From positions 1,862,926-1,926,925 of the forward strand of contig NZ_JAHWDQ010000001.1 of NCBI RefSeq assembly GCF_019312595.1: a DNA stretch of 64,000 nt, written 5' to 3'. Below, one piece after another: positions 17,724 to 27,510 of the stretch. This DNA is from Zhongshania aquimaris. GTDB lineage: Bacteria > Pseudomonadota > Gammaproteobacteria > Pseudomonadales > Spongiibacteraceae. Within the stretch, counting starts at the first letter, position 1, and every line of letters begins with the position of its first letter. The translations under genes were made by a program, and so were the position numbers. The notes below the pieces were generated by a model. It was given only the letters and a program-made list of their open reading frames with translations. It ran no database searches and was not told where the DNA came from.

Positions 17724-19169
17724 TCAGCTTTTAAACTTCACTAAAAAATCATAAAACGATGTCGCGAATTTGCCGTAGGGCGGGCGCAATAATGTCATCG
17801 GCGAAAACGACGGCTGATAGTAAATTGGCCGCAATTTCGAAAACGTCACAAACCCTTCATAGCCGTGGTAATGCCCCATGCCACTTGGGCCAACTCCGCC
17901 GAAGGGAATGTCGTGCTGTGCAACATGAAAAAGCGCATCGTTAACCGTCACACCGCCGGACATGACACGCTCAATATATTGGTCTTGCAAAGCGCGCTTA
18001 TTGGTAAATGGATAAATCGCCAAGGGACGGTCATTGGCGTTGATATAGTCAATCACCTCTTTTGGCTGATCGTAGCCCATCACCAACAACAAGGGACCAA
18101 ACGTTTCGCGGCTGCGAATATTCATATCCGCGGTGGTATCGAGGATCAAATGCAGCGGCATTTTACGCGTGGCAGGATCGCTGCCCTGCTCGCCGTGTAA
18201 ATTAATTACCCTTGCGCCTTTGCTGCGCGCATCTTCCAGGGTCCCTTCCAGTCGCTGCAACGAGCGGTTATCAATAATAGATGTGTAATCTGGGCTATTA
18301 ATATCGGGACAGTGCTTTTTCACCCACGCCTGCGATGCGCTGACAAACTCTTCAATTTTGCTTTGATGAACAAACACATAGTCGACGTTGGTACAGATTT
18401 GACCCGCATTGAACTGCTTGATAAATAGAATACGGTCTACGGCTTTTTCCAAAGGATAATCTGGATCAACAATGGCCGGAGCCTTACCGCCCAACTCCAG
18501 CACCACAGGTGTTAAATTCTTTGCGGCCGCAGCCATAACCGCGCGGCCAGTTTGACCAGAACCGGTAAACACTAATAAATCAAAAGGTAGTGTCGAAAAT
18601 TCAATCCCGACTTGTCCCGTTTCCTCAAAGAACACTAACTTCTCAGGTGGAAAGTAATTCGGCACTATCGACGTTAACAAGCGAGTCAGGGCAATAGAAT
18701 TTTCAGACATCTTCACCATAGCGCGGTTGCCCGCCGCAAAGGCTGCGGTGATTTGAGTCATACTAAGATTGATAGGAAAATTCCACGGAATGATGAGACC
18801 AACCACACCTAGCGGCTGGGGAATCACTCTATTTTTACCGCCGGGAAACATCATCTGATCAACGTGACGGCGCTGAACCTTCATCCAGCCCTTCATCTTT
18901 TTAATAATGCCATTGATGCCGTCGGTGACAGTAATAATTTCAGCGAACAAGCTTTCGTGGCGCGAACGATTACCGTAATCCTCTGATATCGCAGCAATAA
19001 TCGCGTCGCGGTTTTCATTGATCATACGTTTCAGGGTCAGCAGGTCTTGCTTGCGCTGCGCATAATCCGGCACTGGATCAGCTAGATAGGCCTTGCGCTG
19101 AGCGTCAAAAGCCTGCTGTAAGATCGATGCCTGTTCAGTATTTTCTGCTATCTCAACACTGCTATTCAT
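17724..19169 (-). CDS. calB: coniferyl aldehyde dehydrogenase
   Basis: This is an NAD(P)-dependent oxidoreductase converting coniferyl or similar aldehydes to acids. It has 481 aa from the ATG at 19169, which has GGAGAG nine bases upstream; an upstream start adds nine residues but lacks this site. Class 3-like ALDH features are IPWNFPINLSMTQ, VFTGSGQTGR, the general base in VVLELGGKAPAIV and the nucleophile in FNAGQICTNVDYVF. The C-terminus has FGGVGPSGMGHYHGYEGF. It may detoxify aldehydes or serve aromatic catabolism. No neighbouring lignin genes are visible. Confidence 0.87.
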   Translation of the reverse strand: MNSSVEIAENTEQASILQQAFDAQRKAYLADPVPDYAQRKQDLLTLKRMINENRDAIIAAISEDYGNRSRHESLFAEIITVTDGINGIIKKMKGWMKVQRRHVDQMMFPGGKNRVIPQPLGVVGLIIPWNFPINLSMTQITAAFAAGNRAMVKMSENSIALTRLLTSIVPNYFPPEKLVFFEETGQVGIEFSTLPFDLLVFTGSGQTGRAVMAAAAKNLTPVVLELGGKAPAIVDPDYPLEKAVDRILFIKQFNAGQICTNVDYVFVHQSKIEEFVSASQAWVKKHCPDINSPDYTSIIDNRSLQRLEGTLEDARSKGARVINLHGEQGSDPATRKMPLHLILDTTADMNIRSRETFGPLLLVMGYDQPKEVIDYINANDRPLAIYPFTNKRALQDQYIERVMSGGVTVNDALFHVAQHDIPFGGVGPSGMGHYHGYEGFVTFSKLRPIYYQPSFSPMTLLRPPYGKFATSFYDFLVKFKS

Positions 19170-19220
19170 GCCCTGCTCTCCTATTCCAGATCTCAATTAT
19201 GTTTATTTTAAAAGCCGGAT

Positions 19221-19273
19221 TTACACCCAAACCGAGTAATTCCATCATACACCTCTCAATGTATTAGGTGTAA
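19221..19273. promoter_or_regulatory. inverted repeats upstream of calB
   Basis: TTACACC (19221-19227) is the complement of GGTGTAA (19267-19273), and ACACCT (19249-19254) pairs with AGGTGT (19266-19271). The three half-sites lie 50-100 bp before the calB start and could bind a repressor such as a TetR-type protein. No regulator is encoded next to it. Confidence 0.45.
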
Positions 19274-19691
19274 CCATTCTAGTTAATAGCGTAAGCGCGC
19301 TGATTTCACACTTTTCCCTTAGACGTATTCAGAGCGGCAATAGCCGCAAGAGCAGAAGTCCAGCCCTCAAAAGCCAATCACGCTATTAGGAAATGCCTGA
19401 GCTCAAAATCTGCCACCCGTGCTTACCCTGCTTATGAAGCACCCAACACCGGACAGGCCAGTCACTCAGGCCGTCAGTATTTCATTGCGCCCAATTCGCC
19501 AGCGCGGTTTCTCCGTCACCTAATGTGGCCAACAATTCGCATGCACGGGAATCAAACAAACGCCGCCCAGATATCTCGCAGAATTAAAATACAAACCGCA
19601 TTTTTCTTGTTGTAAATCAAATTCTGAACTCTAGATTCGGCGTCTAATAAACAGGCAAGAGAAAAGCAATTTGGAAAAATGGAGAACCGTG
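19274..19691. other. intergenic region between calB and the ompW fragment
   Basis: About 420 bp separate the divergent genes. I saw no repeat, RNA motif or credible ORF. An AT-rich stretch at 19580-19680 may hold the ompW promoter. Confidence 0.4.
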
Positions 19692-19997
19692 ATGAAAATG
19701 TTAAAAGCAGCAGCCTGTGTTGTGACGGGAGCGAGCCTGTCCTTTTCTGCGCTAGCTTATGAAGCGGGAGATTGGATAGTTCGCGCAGGGGTAACACAGG
19801 TCGCCCCTGACGCCTCTAGCTCCGCTGTTAGTGTTAACGGTGACAATGGTGCGGCGCTCGACGCCAACAGCGCTGTCGACGTAGACGACAATGAACAACT
19901 GGGTTTAAACATTCAGTACATGATGAGCAAACAGTGGGGAGTGGAATTACTTGCGGCAAGCCCCTTTAAACATAAGCCAAACGCCGCCACAAATTGA
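19692..19997 (+). pseudogene. ompW: truncated OmpW-family outer membrane protein
   Basis: The ATG at 19692 (GGAGAA upstream) opens a signal peptide (MKMLKAAACVVTGASLSFSA) followed by the OmpW N-terminus: YEAGDWIVRAGVTQVAPDAS, then QLGLNIQYMMSKQWGVELLA and SPFKHK. The frame then ends after five more residues, at 101 aa. OmpW barrels are about 200-220 aa, so roughly half the eight-stranded barrel is missing. I see no continuation in any frame downstream. It is most likely a deletion remnant that cannot form a barrel. Confidence 0.8.
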
Positions 19998-20438
19998 GTA
20001 GACGCGTTTATTTTTTTCATTCTTAATCATAAACAACACCGCGAGCTACTTTTTATTACATCGCACTTATTGGCATCGCCATTTAATTTTATATATTAAA
20101 GACGAGCACCTATTATTTTTTCATCACAAAGATAAATGGCTATAACGGGCTATCTGCTTTAAGGCATATCGATGATAGCGAAAACCGAATCAGATCAAAA
20201 AAGCCCGCTCGCCTGTCTCAACGTCACTTTCAGGTACTCGCCAAGTCTCTTTAAGCTCTTCGAGCCAGACTTTAGTTATTTTATCTACCATTGGCACCTG
20301 GAACTCTATCAACTCGCCAGCTCTTTAAATGCGCACAATGGCCGAAAAAATCTACTGGCTTATTTATAAATGAGCAGGGATTATTAATTTAATAAAATAC
20401 AGAATGGAATAAATGCGGAATGTTAAGAGGAAGTGCCT
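19998..20438. other. gene-free region downstream of the ompW fragment
   Basis: About 440 bp of AT-rich DNA. A 65-codon frame at 20172-20369 has no recognisable ribosome site or family and is not called. The region may be what remains after deletion of the rest of ompW. Confidence 0.4.
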
Positions 20439-20476
20439 GGGTGTGGCCGCAAGGTCTTTCCCTTACGGCCACACCC
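20439..20476 (-). terminator. hairpin after fba
   Basis: GGGTGTGGCCG (20439-20449) pairs perfectly with CGGCCACACCC (20466-20476), 8 bp beyond the fba stop. The stem is strong and GC-rich, but no T-run follows on the minus strand. It is a probable transcript end for the tkt-epd-pgk-fba block. Confidence 0.6.
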
Positions 20477-20483
20477 AAAAGTA

Positions 20484-21548
20484 TTACTTAATTTTGGGAT
20501 TTAAACGGCCTGAGTCATATTCCATATACATGGCTTCTAAACTCATCGGTTTAATTTTAGAGGCATTGCCCGCGGTACCGAAGGCTTCATAGCGAGCAAT
20601 ACAAATCGCCTTCATTTCTTTAATGGTTTCTTGCAGATATTTGCGCGGATCGAATTCGCTCGGGTTTTGCGCCATAAAGCGACGAATCGCACCGGTCGAT
20701 GCCAAACGCAAATCGGTATCGATATTTACTTTCCGCACACCGTACTTAATACCCTCGGCAATTTGCTCAACCGGCACACCGTAGGTTTCAGGAATCTTAC
20801 CGCCGTATTCATTAATAATCGCCAGCCAATCCTGAGGCACACTAGAACTACCGTGCATAACCAAATGGGTGTCTGGAATACGTGCGTGAATCGCTTTAAT
20901 ACGGTCAATTGCCAAAATATCGCCTGTAGGCGGACGGGTAAATTTGTAAGCGCCGTGGCTAGTGCCACAGGCAATTGCCAAGGCATCTACACCGGTTTTA
21001 GCAACAAAGTCTGCGGCCTCTTCCGGATCGGTCAGCATCTGATCGTGGGACAAAATGCCCTCGGCGCCGACGCCGTCTTCTTCGCCAGCTTGACCGGTTT
21101 CAAGCGAACCTAGGCATCCCAACTCACCTTCAACCGAGACGCCGCAGGCGTGCGCCATATCAACTACTTTGCGAGTTACATCGACGTTGTAGTCATACTC
21201 AGCCGGTGTTTTACCGTCTTCTAATAACGACCCGTCCATCATCACTGAGCTAAAACCCAACTGCATTGAGCGCTGGCAAATTGCGGGGCTGGTGCCGTGA
21301 TCCTGGTGCATCACCACTGGTATTTCTGGGAATTCTTCAATCGCCGCCAAAATCATATGCCGCAGGAAAGGGGCGCCCGCGTATTTACGCGCGCCAGCAG
21401 ATGCCTGCATGATGACGGGACTATTGGTTTCGCGAGCCGCCTCCATAATGGCGCGGGTTTGTTCTAAATTGTTTACATTAAATGCCGGTACGCCGTAACC
21501 GCATTCGGCGGCGTGATCCAACATTTGACGCAGACTGATAAGTGCCAT
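20484..21548 (-). CDS. fba: class II fructose-1,6-bisphosphate aldolase
   Basis: This enzyme cleaves fructose-1,6-bisphosphate to DHAP and glyceraldehyde-3-phosphate in glycolysis and forms it in gluconeogenesis. It has 354 aa, the Calvin-cycle-type class II length. The zinc ligand region is VVMHQDHG, followed by [20 protein letters not shown] and [14 protein letters not shown]. It is the last gene of the minus-strand block tkt-epd-pgk-fba. A palindromic repeat fills the gap to pgk. Confidence 0.96.
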   Translation of the reverse strand: MALISLRQMLDHAAECGYGVPAFNVNNLEQTRAIMEAARETNSPVIMQASAGARKYAGAPFLRHMILAAIEEFPEIPVVMHQDHGTSPAICQRSMQLGFSSVMMDGSLLEDGKTPAEYDYNVDVTRKVVDMAHACGVSVEGELGCLGSLETGQAGEEDGVGAEGILSHDQMLTDPEEAADFVAKTGVDALAIACGTSHGAYKFTRPPTGDILAIDRIKAIHARIPDTHLVMHGSSSVPQDWLAIINEYGGKIPETYGVPVEQIAEGIKYGVRKVNIDTDLRLASTGAIRRFMAQNPSEFDPRKYLQETIKEMKAICIARYEAFGTAGNASKIKPMSLEAMYMEYDSGRLNPKIK

Positions 21549-21585
21549 TGTGAGTTCCTTTTAAGTTTTAATTTGTGTGCTAGAT

Positions 21586-21641
21586 GCTGGACGGAAGACG
21601 GGAGATGCAAAGAACAAAGCGTCTTCCATCTCCCGTCCCGC
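21586..21641. repeat. palindromic GGGAGACGG repeat, copy A (empty)
   Basis: The left arm (21586-21610, GCTGGACGGAAGACGGGAG...) and right arm (21619-21641) are near-complementary with an 8-nt loop. It lies between pgk and fba. It is the same family as 29789-30243 and 31651-31716, and the loop contains no gene. Confidence 0.8.
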
Positions 21642-21648
21642 GTCTCCC

Positions 21649-22812
21649 TTAACCTTTCGCCCGCTCTTCCAGGATCGCTACCGCAGGCAATACTTTACCT
21701 TCTACATATTCCAAAAATGCACCGCCGCCAGTGGAGATGTACGACACTTGATCGGCAATACCAAACTTATCGACAGCGGCTAGGGTATCACCACCACCGG
21801 CAATGGAAAATGCGCTGGATTCTGCAATAGCGCGGGCAATGTCTTCGGTGCCGTCGGCAAATTGATCAAACTCAAATACGCCAACCGGGCCATTCCAGAT
21901 GATAGTACCAGCTTGTTTCAGTATTTCGGCAAGGCAGGCAGACGACACGGGGCCGATATCAAAAATCATATCGTCATCACCGACATTTTCAACCGGACGC
22001 AAGGTTGCCGGCTCTTTTGGGTCGAATTTCTTACCTGTAATCACGTCCGTCGGAATCGGGATATGGCATTTTTCCATCAGGGCTTTTGCCTTGGGAATCA
22101 GATCTTCTTCATACAGCGACTTACCCACATTGTAGCCAGCCGCGGCGAGGAAGGTATTGGCGATACCGCCACCAACCACAAGCTGGTCAACTTTGTCTGA
22201 CAGGGTTTCGAGCACTTCTAATTTGGTCGATACCTTTGAACCGCCGACGATGGCGACAAAGGGACGCGCTGGATTTGCCAGGGCGCGCTCTAAATTTTCT
22301 AGCTCACTAGCCAGCAACGGACCAGCGCAGGCTATCGGCGCGTATTTGGCCACGCCGTGGGTTGAGGCTTGCGCGCGATGCGCCGTGCCGAAGGCGTCCA
22401 TGACAAACACATCGCACAGCGCCGCATAGGCTTTTGACAGATCGTCGGCGTCTTTTTTCTCGCCAACATTAAAACGCACGTTTTCAAGCAGAGCGAGCTG
22501 GCCACTTTCTAGCGATACGCCATTCTGCCAGTCATCTAGTAAGGCTACTGGTGTACCGAGTGCCTCACTTAAATAATCCGCAACCGGCTTAAGAGAGTAC
22601 TGCGCGTCAAACTCGCCTTCCGTCGGACGGCCAAGATGCGACATCACTATTACTTTCGCGCCGGCATCAAGCGCCAACTTCAAGGTGGGCAATGCCGCAC
22701 GCAGGCGGGCATCTGAACTTACTTTGCCTTCGCTGATAGGCACATTCAGATCTTCTCGAATCAGTACGCGCTTACCGGCCAGATCCAAATCCTGCATTTT
22801 AATTACTGCCAT
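21649..22812 (-). CDS. pgk: phosphoglycerate kinase
   Basis: This monomeric cytosolic kinase interconverts 1,3-bisphosphoglycerate and 3-phosphoglycerate with ADP/ATP. It has 387 aa, the normal length. Hallmarks are [21 protein letters not shown], the hinge region [13 protein letters not shown] and the nucleotide site [10 protein letters not shown] with C-terminal [14 protein letters not shown]. It lies between epd and fba in the same orientation. Confidence 0.97.
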   Translation of the reverse strand: MAVIKMQDLDLAGKRVLIREDLNVPISEGKVSSDARLRAALPTLKLALDAGAKVIVMSHLGRPTEGEFDAQYSLKPVADYLSEALGTPVALLDDWQNGVSLESGQLALLENVRFNVGEKKDADDLSKAYAALCDVFVMDAFGTAHRAQASTHGVAKYAPIACAGPLLASELENLERALANPARPFVAIVGGSKVSTKLEVLETLSDKVDQLVVGGGIANTFLAAAGYNVGKSLYEEDLIPKAKALMEKCHIPIPTDVITGKKFDPKEPATLRPVENVGDDDMIFDIGPVSSACLAEILKQAGTIIWNGPVGVFEFDQFADGTEDIARAIAESSAFSIAGGGDTLAAVDKFGIADQVSYISTGGGAFLEYVEGKVLPAVAILEERAKG

Positions 22813-22951
22813 GTTCTATTCCCTGTTCTTCGAGAGTCACTGTTCAAATAAGCCATCGCGGCTTGTTCAATATTAAATCTAATCTAGCGCAGATGATAAA
22901 CCGCCATACCCATACCCTATGCAATATTTGGGCACAGTCCAAACTTTGCGC

Positions 22952-23953
22952 CTATTGCAGCCAGTGCGCGGTGACATCCAACATCCGGTTAGCGTAGCCC
23001 CATTCGTTGTCGAACCACGTAAACAAACTCACCAACTCGCCCGCAACACGGGTCTGCCCCGCATCCACAATCGCCGAACGGGGATCGTGGTTAAAATCAC
23101 AGGATGCCAGCGGTTCATCGCTGTAACCCAATATGCCTGCCAAGCGCCCATTGGCCGCCATTTTTAAGGCCGCGTTCACATCCTCTGCACTCACATCAGC
23201 ATCCAGGCTGACTGTTAGCTCCATCGCCGACACATTGTGGGTGGGGATTCGCACCGCCCGCGCCGCAAAACGGCCATCAAGCTCGGGAATAATGCGCCCA
23301 ATGCCCGCAGCCAGGCCGGTATCGACTGGAATCATCGATAAGCCCGCCGCGCGGGTTTTTCGCAAATCGGTATGGTGATAGGCGTCCAATACCGGCTGAT
23401 CATTCATGGCCGAATGAATGGTCGTGATGCAACCGGACCGCACCCCAAACGCTTTATTCAAGACATCGATCACCGGCACGATGCCGTTGGTTGTGCACGA
23501 GGCGTTGGAAACAATGCGCTGCTCTGGATCAAGCTCTTGATGGTTTAAGCCGTACACAATGGTCGGAATACCTGGCTCACCAGGCTGCGACAATAAGACG
23601 TGACGAGCGCCGCGCTCAATGTGCGCCTCTAAATCTGCATAGCGACTGATAACCCCTGAACATTCCAGCACCACATCGACGTCATGCCGTGTCCAGTCTA
23701 CATTTGCCATATCGTCGTGATGACTAACGGCAATCACATCGTCATTAATCACCAAACTGCCATGACGATGCTCAACCGAGCCAGGAAAGCGCCCGTGGGT
23801 GCTGTCGTATCTGGTCAGGTGCGCAATGGTCGCCAGGTCCGCGGGCTCATTTATTGCGACAATCTGCATGTTTGCCCGCAAAGGCGATTCGTAAAGGGCG
23901 CGCAATACACAGCGCCCTATGCGGCCGTATCCGTTTATGGCCAGTCTTAGCAT
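22952..23953 (-). CDS. epd: erythrose-4-phosphate dehydrogenase (GAPDH family)
   Basis: This 333-aa enzyme has the GAPDH fold: [15 protein letters not shown] nucleotide loop, catalytic [13 protein letters not shown] and [14 protein letters not shown]. The segment [17 protein letters not shown] resembles Epd rather than classical GapA, and the position between tkt and pgk is the usual place for epd. It would make 4-phosphoerythronate for pyridoxal phosphate synthesis from the erythrose-4-phosphate produced by transketolase. A GAPDH role cannot be excluded. Confidence 0.88.
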   Translation of the reverse strand: MLRLAINGYGRIGRCVLRALYESPLRANMQIVAINEPADLATIAHLTRYDSTHGRFPGSVEHRHGSLVINDDVIAVSHHDDMANVDWTRHDVDVVLECSGVISRYADLEAHIERGARHVLLSQPGEPGIPTIVYGLNHQELDPEQRIVSNASCTTNGIVPVIDVLNKAFGVRSGCITTIHSAMNDQPVLDAYHHTDLRKTRAAGLSMIPVDTGLAAGIGRIIPELDGRFAARAVRIPTHNVSAMELTVSLDADVSAEDVNAALKMAANGRLAGILGYSDEPLASCDFNHDPRSAIVDAGQTRVAGELVSLFTWFDNEWGYANRMLDVTAHWLQ

Positions 23954-23968
23954 TAGGATCTGCTCACA

Positions 23969-25966
23969 CTAATCCAAGCAATCTTCAACGGCGTCAACAA
24001 CGGCGTCAGTGGTGATGCCAAAATATTCAAACAAGGCATCCGCCGGCGCAGATTCGCCGAAGCTGTCCATGCCAACAATGCGGCCATCGAGGCCAACGTA
24101 TTTGTACCAGTAGTCGCGGTGAGCGGCTTCAACAGCAACACGGGCGGGAACGCTGCTCGGCAATACCGATTCGCGGTAGTCACCGTCCTGGCTATCGAAA
24201 ACGTCGGTGCTTGGCATCGATACGACCCGCACTTTTTTGCCTTTGCCGCTCAGTATTTGTTGCGCAGCCATCGCCAACTTCACTTCTGAACCCGTCGCAA
24301 TAATGATGGCCTCTGGCACGCCGTCGCAATCGCTTAAGACATAAGCACCGCGGGCAACATTGGCCAATTGCTCAGCATTGCGCTGCTGATGTGGCAAACC
24401 TTGGCGGGTGAAAATCAGCGCGCTTGGGCCGTCGGTGCGCTCAAGTGCCGCTTTCCACGCTACCGCAGATTCGGTCATATCGCAGGGGCGCCACAGCGAC
24501 ATATTTGGTGTGCCGCGCAAGCTGGCGATTTGCTCGATGGGCTGATGGGTTGGGCCATCTTCGCCCAGACCGATAGAGTCATGGGTATAAATATGAATTA
24601 CCCGCTGCCCCATTATCGCCGCCATACGCACTGCGTTGCGGGCGTATTCCATAAATACCAGGAAGGTTGATCCGTAATTAATAAAGCCGCCGTGCAGGGC
24701 GATACCGTTCATCATCGCCGACATGCCGAATTCACGAACGCCATAATGCAAGTAGTTGCCGCTGGCATCTTTGGCACTGATGGCTTTAGCGCCCTTCCAA
24801 ATTGTAAGATTTGAACCCGCCAAATCCGCTGAGCCACCCAGGAGTTCTGGCAGCATTGCACCGTAGGCATCTAAACACAGCTGGGATGCTTTGCGGGTAG
24901 CGACATCTTTCGATTCTGCTTGGCACTGCGCAATATAGGCATCGGCCTTGGCAGCAAAATCTGCGGGTAAATCACCGGCAGCGCGACGGCCAAATTCTGC
25001 CGCCAACTCTGGGTATTTAGTCGCATAGCCTTCAAAGACTTCGTCCCAAGCCGCTTCCAGGGCCTTACCTTTGTCCTGAGCATTCCAGTCCTCATAGATT
25101 TCTTCAGGAATTTCAAAGGGCGGATACGGCCAGCCCAGAGCTTCGCGGGTCAGGGCAATTTCAGCATCGCCAAGTGCAGCGCCGTGGCTTTCTTCTTTAC
25201 CTTGTTTGTTTGGCGAACCTTTACCGATGATGGTTTTGCAGCAAATTAAGGTCGGCTTACTTGTCTCTGCGCGCGCGGCTTCAATAGCGCGGGCGATCTC
25301 GGCGCTGTTGTGGCCATCAACAGCGGGAATAACATGCCAGCCGTATGCTTCAAAACGTGCGGGGGTATCGTCGGTGAACCAACCTTCTACTTCACCGTCG
25401 ATTGAAATGCCGTTGTCGTCGTAGAAAGCGACCAATTTACCTAGACCCAATGTGCCAGCCAGTGAGCACACTTCATGGGAAATCCCTTCCATCATGCAGC
25501 CATCGCCAAGGAAGGTATAAGTGTAGTGATCGACAATATCAAAACCGTCGCGGTTGAATTGCGCGGCCAATACTTTTTCAGCAACCGCCATGCCCACTGC
25601 GTTGGCGACACCCTGACCAAGCGGGCCAGTGGTTGTTTCTACGCCCGGCGTATAACCGTATTCCGGATGGCCCGGCGTGCGGCTGTGCAACTGGCGGAAC
25701 TGCTGTAAATCTTCAATCGCCAAATCGTAGCCGGTGAGATGCAGTAAAGAATAAATCAGCATCGAGCCGTGACCGTTAGAAAGCACAAAGCGGTCGCGGT
25801 TTACCCACGACGGATTGTTTGGATTGTGCTGCAAGTAATCGCGCCACAAGACTTCGGCAATATCGGCCATCCCCATGGGAGCGCCTGGGTGACCAGAGTT
25901 GGCTTTCTGAACGGCATCCATACTGAGGGCGCGAATGGCGTTAGCTAGATCACTGCGAGAGGGCAT
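23969..25966 (-). CDS. tkt: transketolase
   Basis: This is the thiamine-diphosphate enzyme of the pentose phosphate pathway, moving two-carbon units between ketose and aldose phosphates. It has 665 aa, full length. Motifs are [16 protein letters not shown], the ThDP-binding [13 protein letters not shown], and [18 protein letters not shown] in the pyrimidine domain. It is the first gene of the minus-strand block and ends 15 nt before epd, so the two are probably co-transcribed. Confidence 0.97.
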   Translation of the reverse strand: MPSRSDLANAIRALSMDAVQKANSGHPGAPMGMADIAEVLWRDYLQHNPNNPSWVNRDRFVLSNGHGSMLIYSLLHLTGYDLAIEDLQQFRQLHSRTPGHPEYGYTPGVETTTGPLGQGVANAVGMAVAEKVLAAQFNRDGFDIVDHYTYTFLGDGCMMEGISHEVCSLAGTLGLGKLVAFYDDNGISIDGEVEGWFTDDTPARFEAYGWHVIPAVDGHNSAEIARAIEAARAETSKPTLICCKTIIGKGSPNKQGKEESHGAALGDAEIALTREALGWPYPPFEIPEEIYEDWNAQDKGKALEAAWDEVFEGYATKYPELAAEFGRRAAGDLPADFAAKADAYIAQCQAESKDVATRKASQLCLDAYGAMLPELLGGSADLAGSNLTIWKGAKAISAKDASGNYLHYGVREFGMSAMMNGIALHGGFINYGSTFLVFMEYARNAVRMAAIMGQRVIHIYTHDSIGLGEDGPTHQPIEQIASLRGTPNMSLWRPCDMTESAVAWKAALERTDGPSALIFTRQGLPHQQRNAEQLANVARGAYVLSDCDGVPEAIIIATGSEVKLAMAAQQILSGKGKKVRVVSMPSTDVFDSQDGDYRESVLPSSVPARVAVEAAHRDYWYKYVGLDGRIVGMDSFGESAPADALFEYFGITTDAVVDAVEDCLD

Positions 25967-26129
25967 CGGTGGCTCCTGAAATTTTAGCGGGCTGCAAAGA
26001 GGCGGTATTTTCCCCTACCAGCGACCAGACAGCAAATAGCAGAAGCGTAAAAATGGCCTATTTACTTGCGTCATTTGCCATCCACAGCGAAAATCATTGC
26101 CTCTGCGAACAATTCAGGCCAAAAACCCC

Positions 26130-26567
26130 ATGTTCAACAATATTTTGATGGTATGTATCGGCAATATTTGCCGCAGCCCATCCGCCGAATACCTGCTTAA
26201 ACACAAGCTGGCTCACAAACCCAATATCACCATTCACTCCGCTGGCTTGGGCGCATTAGTAGACAAGCCCATCGATGCCAGTGCCGGCCAACTTCTTAGC
26301 GCCAATGGCGTCGACGCCAGCGAGCACCGCGCGCGCCAGCTCACTACCGACATGCTATTAAAAGCCGACTTAATTTTGGTAATGGAGCAACGGCATATAA
26401 AAGGCGTCACCGATCTTGCCCAGCAGGTCAGCGGAAAAACCTTTTTGCTGGGAAAATGGTCGCAAAATCAAGCTGTTCCCGACCCCTACCGCAAAAGCAT
26501 GGAAGCCTTTGAACACGTATACAAACAGATCGACCAATTCACCGATGATTGGCTGAAGTATTTGTAG
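26130..26567 (+). CDS. low-molecular-weight protein-tyrosine phosphatase
   Basis: This 145-aa cytosolic phosphatase has the signature loop VCIGNICRSPSAEYLL (CX5RS) at the N-terminus and the general-acid motif DPYRKS near residue 115. Family members of the Wzb/Etp kind control exopolysaccharide export by dephosphorylating tyrosine autokinases, but no kinase or polysaccharide exporter is adjacent. The ATG at 26130 was preferred over an upstream in-frame start because the family begins three to five residues before the loop. Confidence 0.92.
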   Translation: MFNNILMVCIGNICRSPSAEYLLKHKLAHKPNITIHSAGLGALVDKPIDASAGQLLSANGVDASEHRARQLTTDMLLKADLILVMEQRHIKGVTDLAQQVSGKTFLLGKWSQNQAVPDPYRKSMEAFEHVYKQIDQFTDDWLKYL

Positions 26568-26684
26568 GGGCGGGAATACAACAACGCCAGTAAATGAACT
26601 CAAGCCAACACACTAGCCCTCTTGCACTCCAGCTGTCTTAAAGGCGAGGAATAGCACAAACCTTACCTTGCCCGCGAGAGAGTT

Positions 26685-26709
26685 GATGTTTAAACTATGT
26701 ATAAACATC
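26685..26709 (+). promoter_or_regulatory. candidate MazE operator
   Basis: A perfect inverted repeat, GATGTTTA-N9-TAAACATC, ends 18 bp before the mazE start and straddles a likely promoter. Autoregulation by the MazE-MazF complex is the usual mode; binding here is inferred. Confidence 0.6.
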
Positions 26710-26727
26710 TATCGTTTGGAGGTAGCC

Positions 26728-26982
26728 ATGACTGACATCGTCCTCGACATCAAACACTGGGGCAACAATCTCGGCGTACGCTTACCCGCCGCCGTGGCCA
26801 GGGCCGCACACCTTCACGCCGACCAACGGGTCCGAATTACCGTAGAGGGCGAGCGAGTCATTATCACCCCCTTTCGAGATGAATCCTTAACACTAGAGCA
26901 ACGCTTGGCCCGTTTCGACCCAGAGCGGCACGGCGGCGAGGTCATGCAAACCGAGCGTAATCTCGGTGCCGAAAAATGGTAA
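26728..26982 (+). CDS. mazE: MazE/AbrB-type antitoxin
   Basis: This 84-aa product has an N-terminal swapped-hairpin AbrB/MazE DNA-binding domain (IKHWGNNLGVRLPAAVARAA ... VRITVEGERVIITP) and a C-terminal tail with ERNLGAEKW to wrap the toxin. It starts at the ATG at 26728, which has a strong GGAGG seven bases upstream. Its last codons overlap mazF by 7 nt. Confidence 0.9.
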   Translation: MTDIVLDIKHWGNNLGVRLPAAVARAAHLHADQRVRITVEGERVIITPFRDESLTLEQRLARFDPERHGGEVMQTERNLGAEKW

Positions 26983-27359
26983 AACGCGCCGCGCCCAAAA
27001 TATGGGCACCTGATCGCCAAGATGTGATCTGGATCGACTGCAATCCACAGCGCGGGCAGGAAATGCGCGATGTACATCCATTTCTAGTCTTGTCGCCCAA
27101 AACCTTCAATCAGCGCACTTCACTGGTCATCGGCTTACCAATGACAACCGCTGACTACAATGCCGACAACCCCTTTGCCGTTAATGTCGGTTTGGCCGGC
27201 GGACGCAAAGCTGGGCAAACCAGTTACGTGCTATGCCATCAACCCAAGTCTTTCGACTGGCGTATCCGTGGCGGCGCGCCGCACCCAATGAAAAAAGTAT
27301 CGGATGCCCGCTTTGCGGAGGTGCTTGCCCTGTTAAACCAAATCATCCAGCTGACTTAA
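26976..27359 (+). CDS. mazF: MazF-type endoribonuclease toxin
   Basis: This sequence-specific mRNA interferase has 127 aa. It has PDRQDVIWIDCNPQRGQEMR (the MazF G-x-E/R loop), HPFLVLSPKTFN, VIGLPMTT and the conserved SYVLCHQPKSFDWR region. It overlaps mazE, and the pair forms a complete type II system. No sign of decay is visible. Confidence 0.92.
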   Translation: MVKRAAPKIWAPDRQDVIWIDCNPQRGQEMRDVHPFLVLSPKTFNQRTSLVIGLPMTTADYNADNPFAVNVGLAGGRKAGQTSYVLCHQPKSFDWRIRGGAPHPMKKVSDARFAEVLALLNQIIQLT

Positions 27360-27457
27360 AAACGTCTCGCAATTACCCGTCCATACTGTTTTATACCACG
27401 CACATTTCATACAGATTCTCAGCATTTTGCCTGCGCTTCGAATTTTTGCCCCCCGAA

Positions 27458-27485
27458 ATCTATATCAATATTTTTTGATATAGAT
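27458..27485 (+). promoter_or_regulatory. 11-bp-arm palindrome, candidate operator of the ArsR/methyltransferase regulator
   Basis: ATCTATATCAA (27458-27468) and TTGATATAGAT (27475-27485) are perfect complements around TATTTT. The site ends 25 bp before the regulator gene, which heads metK-ahcY-metF. It fits an autoregulatory ArsR-family site. It resembles the ATATCAA/TTGATAT pattern that I associate with SahR-type regulators of SAH metabolism; that match is from memory. Confidence 0.7.
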
Positions 27486-27510
27486 AAAAAGCCCTGCTAC
27501 ACTGCGCGAC

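Noticed and set aside
20172-20369. 65-codon ORF downstream of the ompW fragment
   Set aside because: No ribosome site, no family and atypical composition.
20631-21113. 160-codon plus-strand ORF
   Set aside because: It is antisense to fba, whose motifs are unambiguous.
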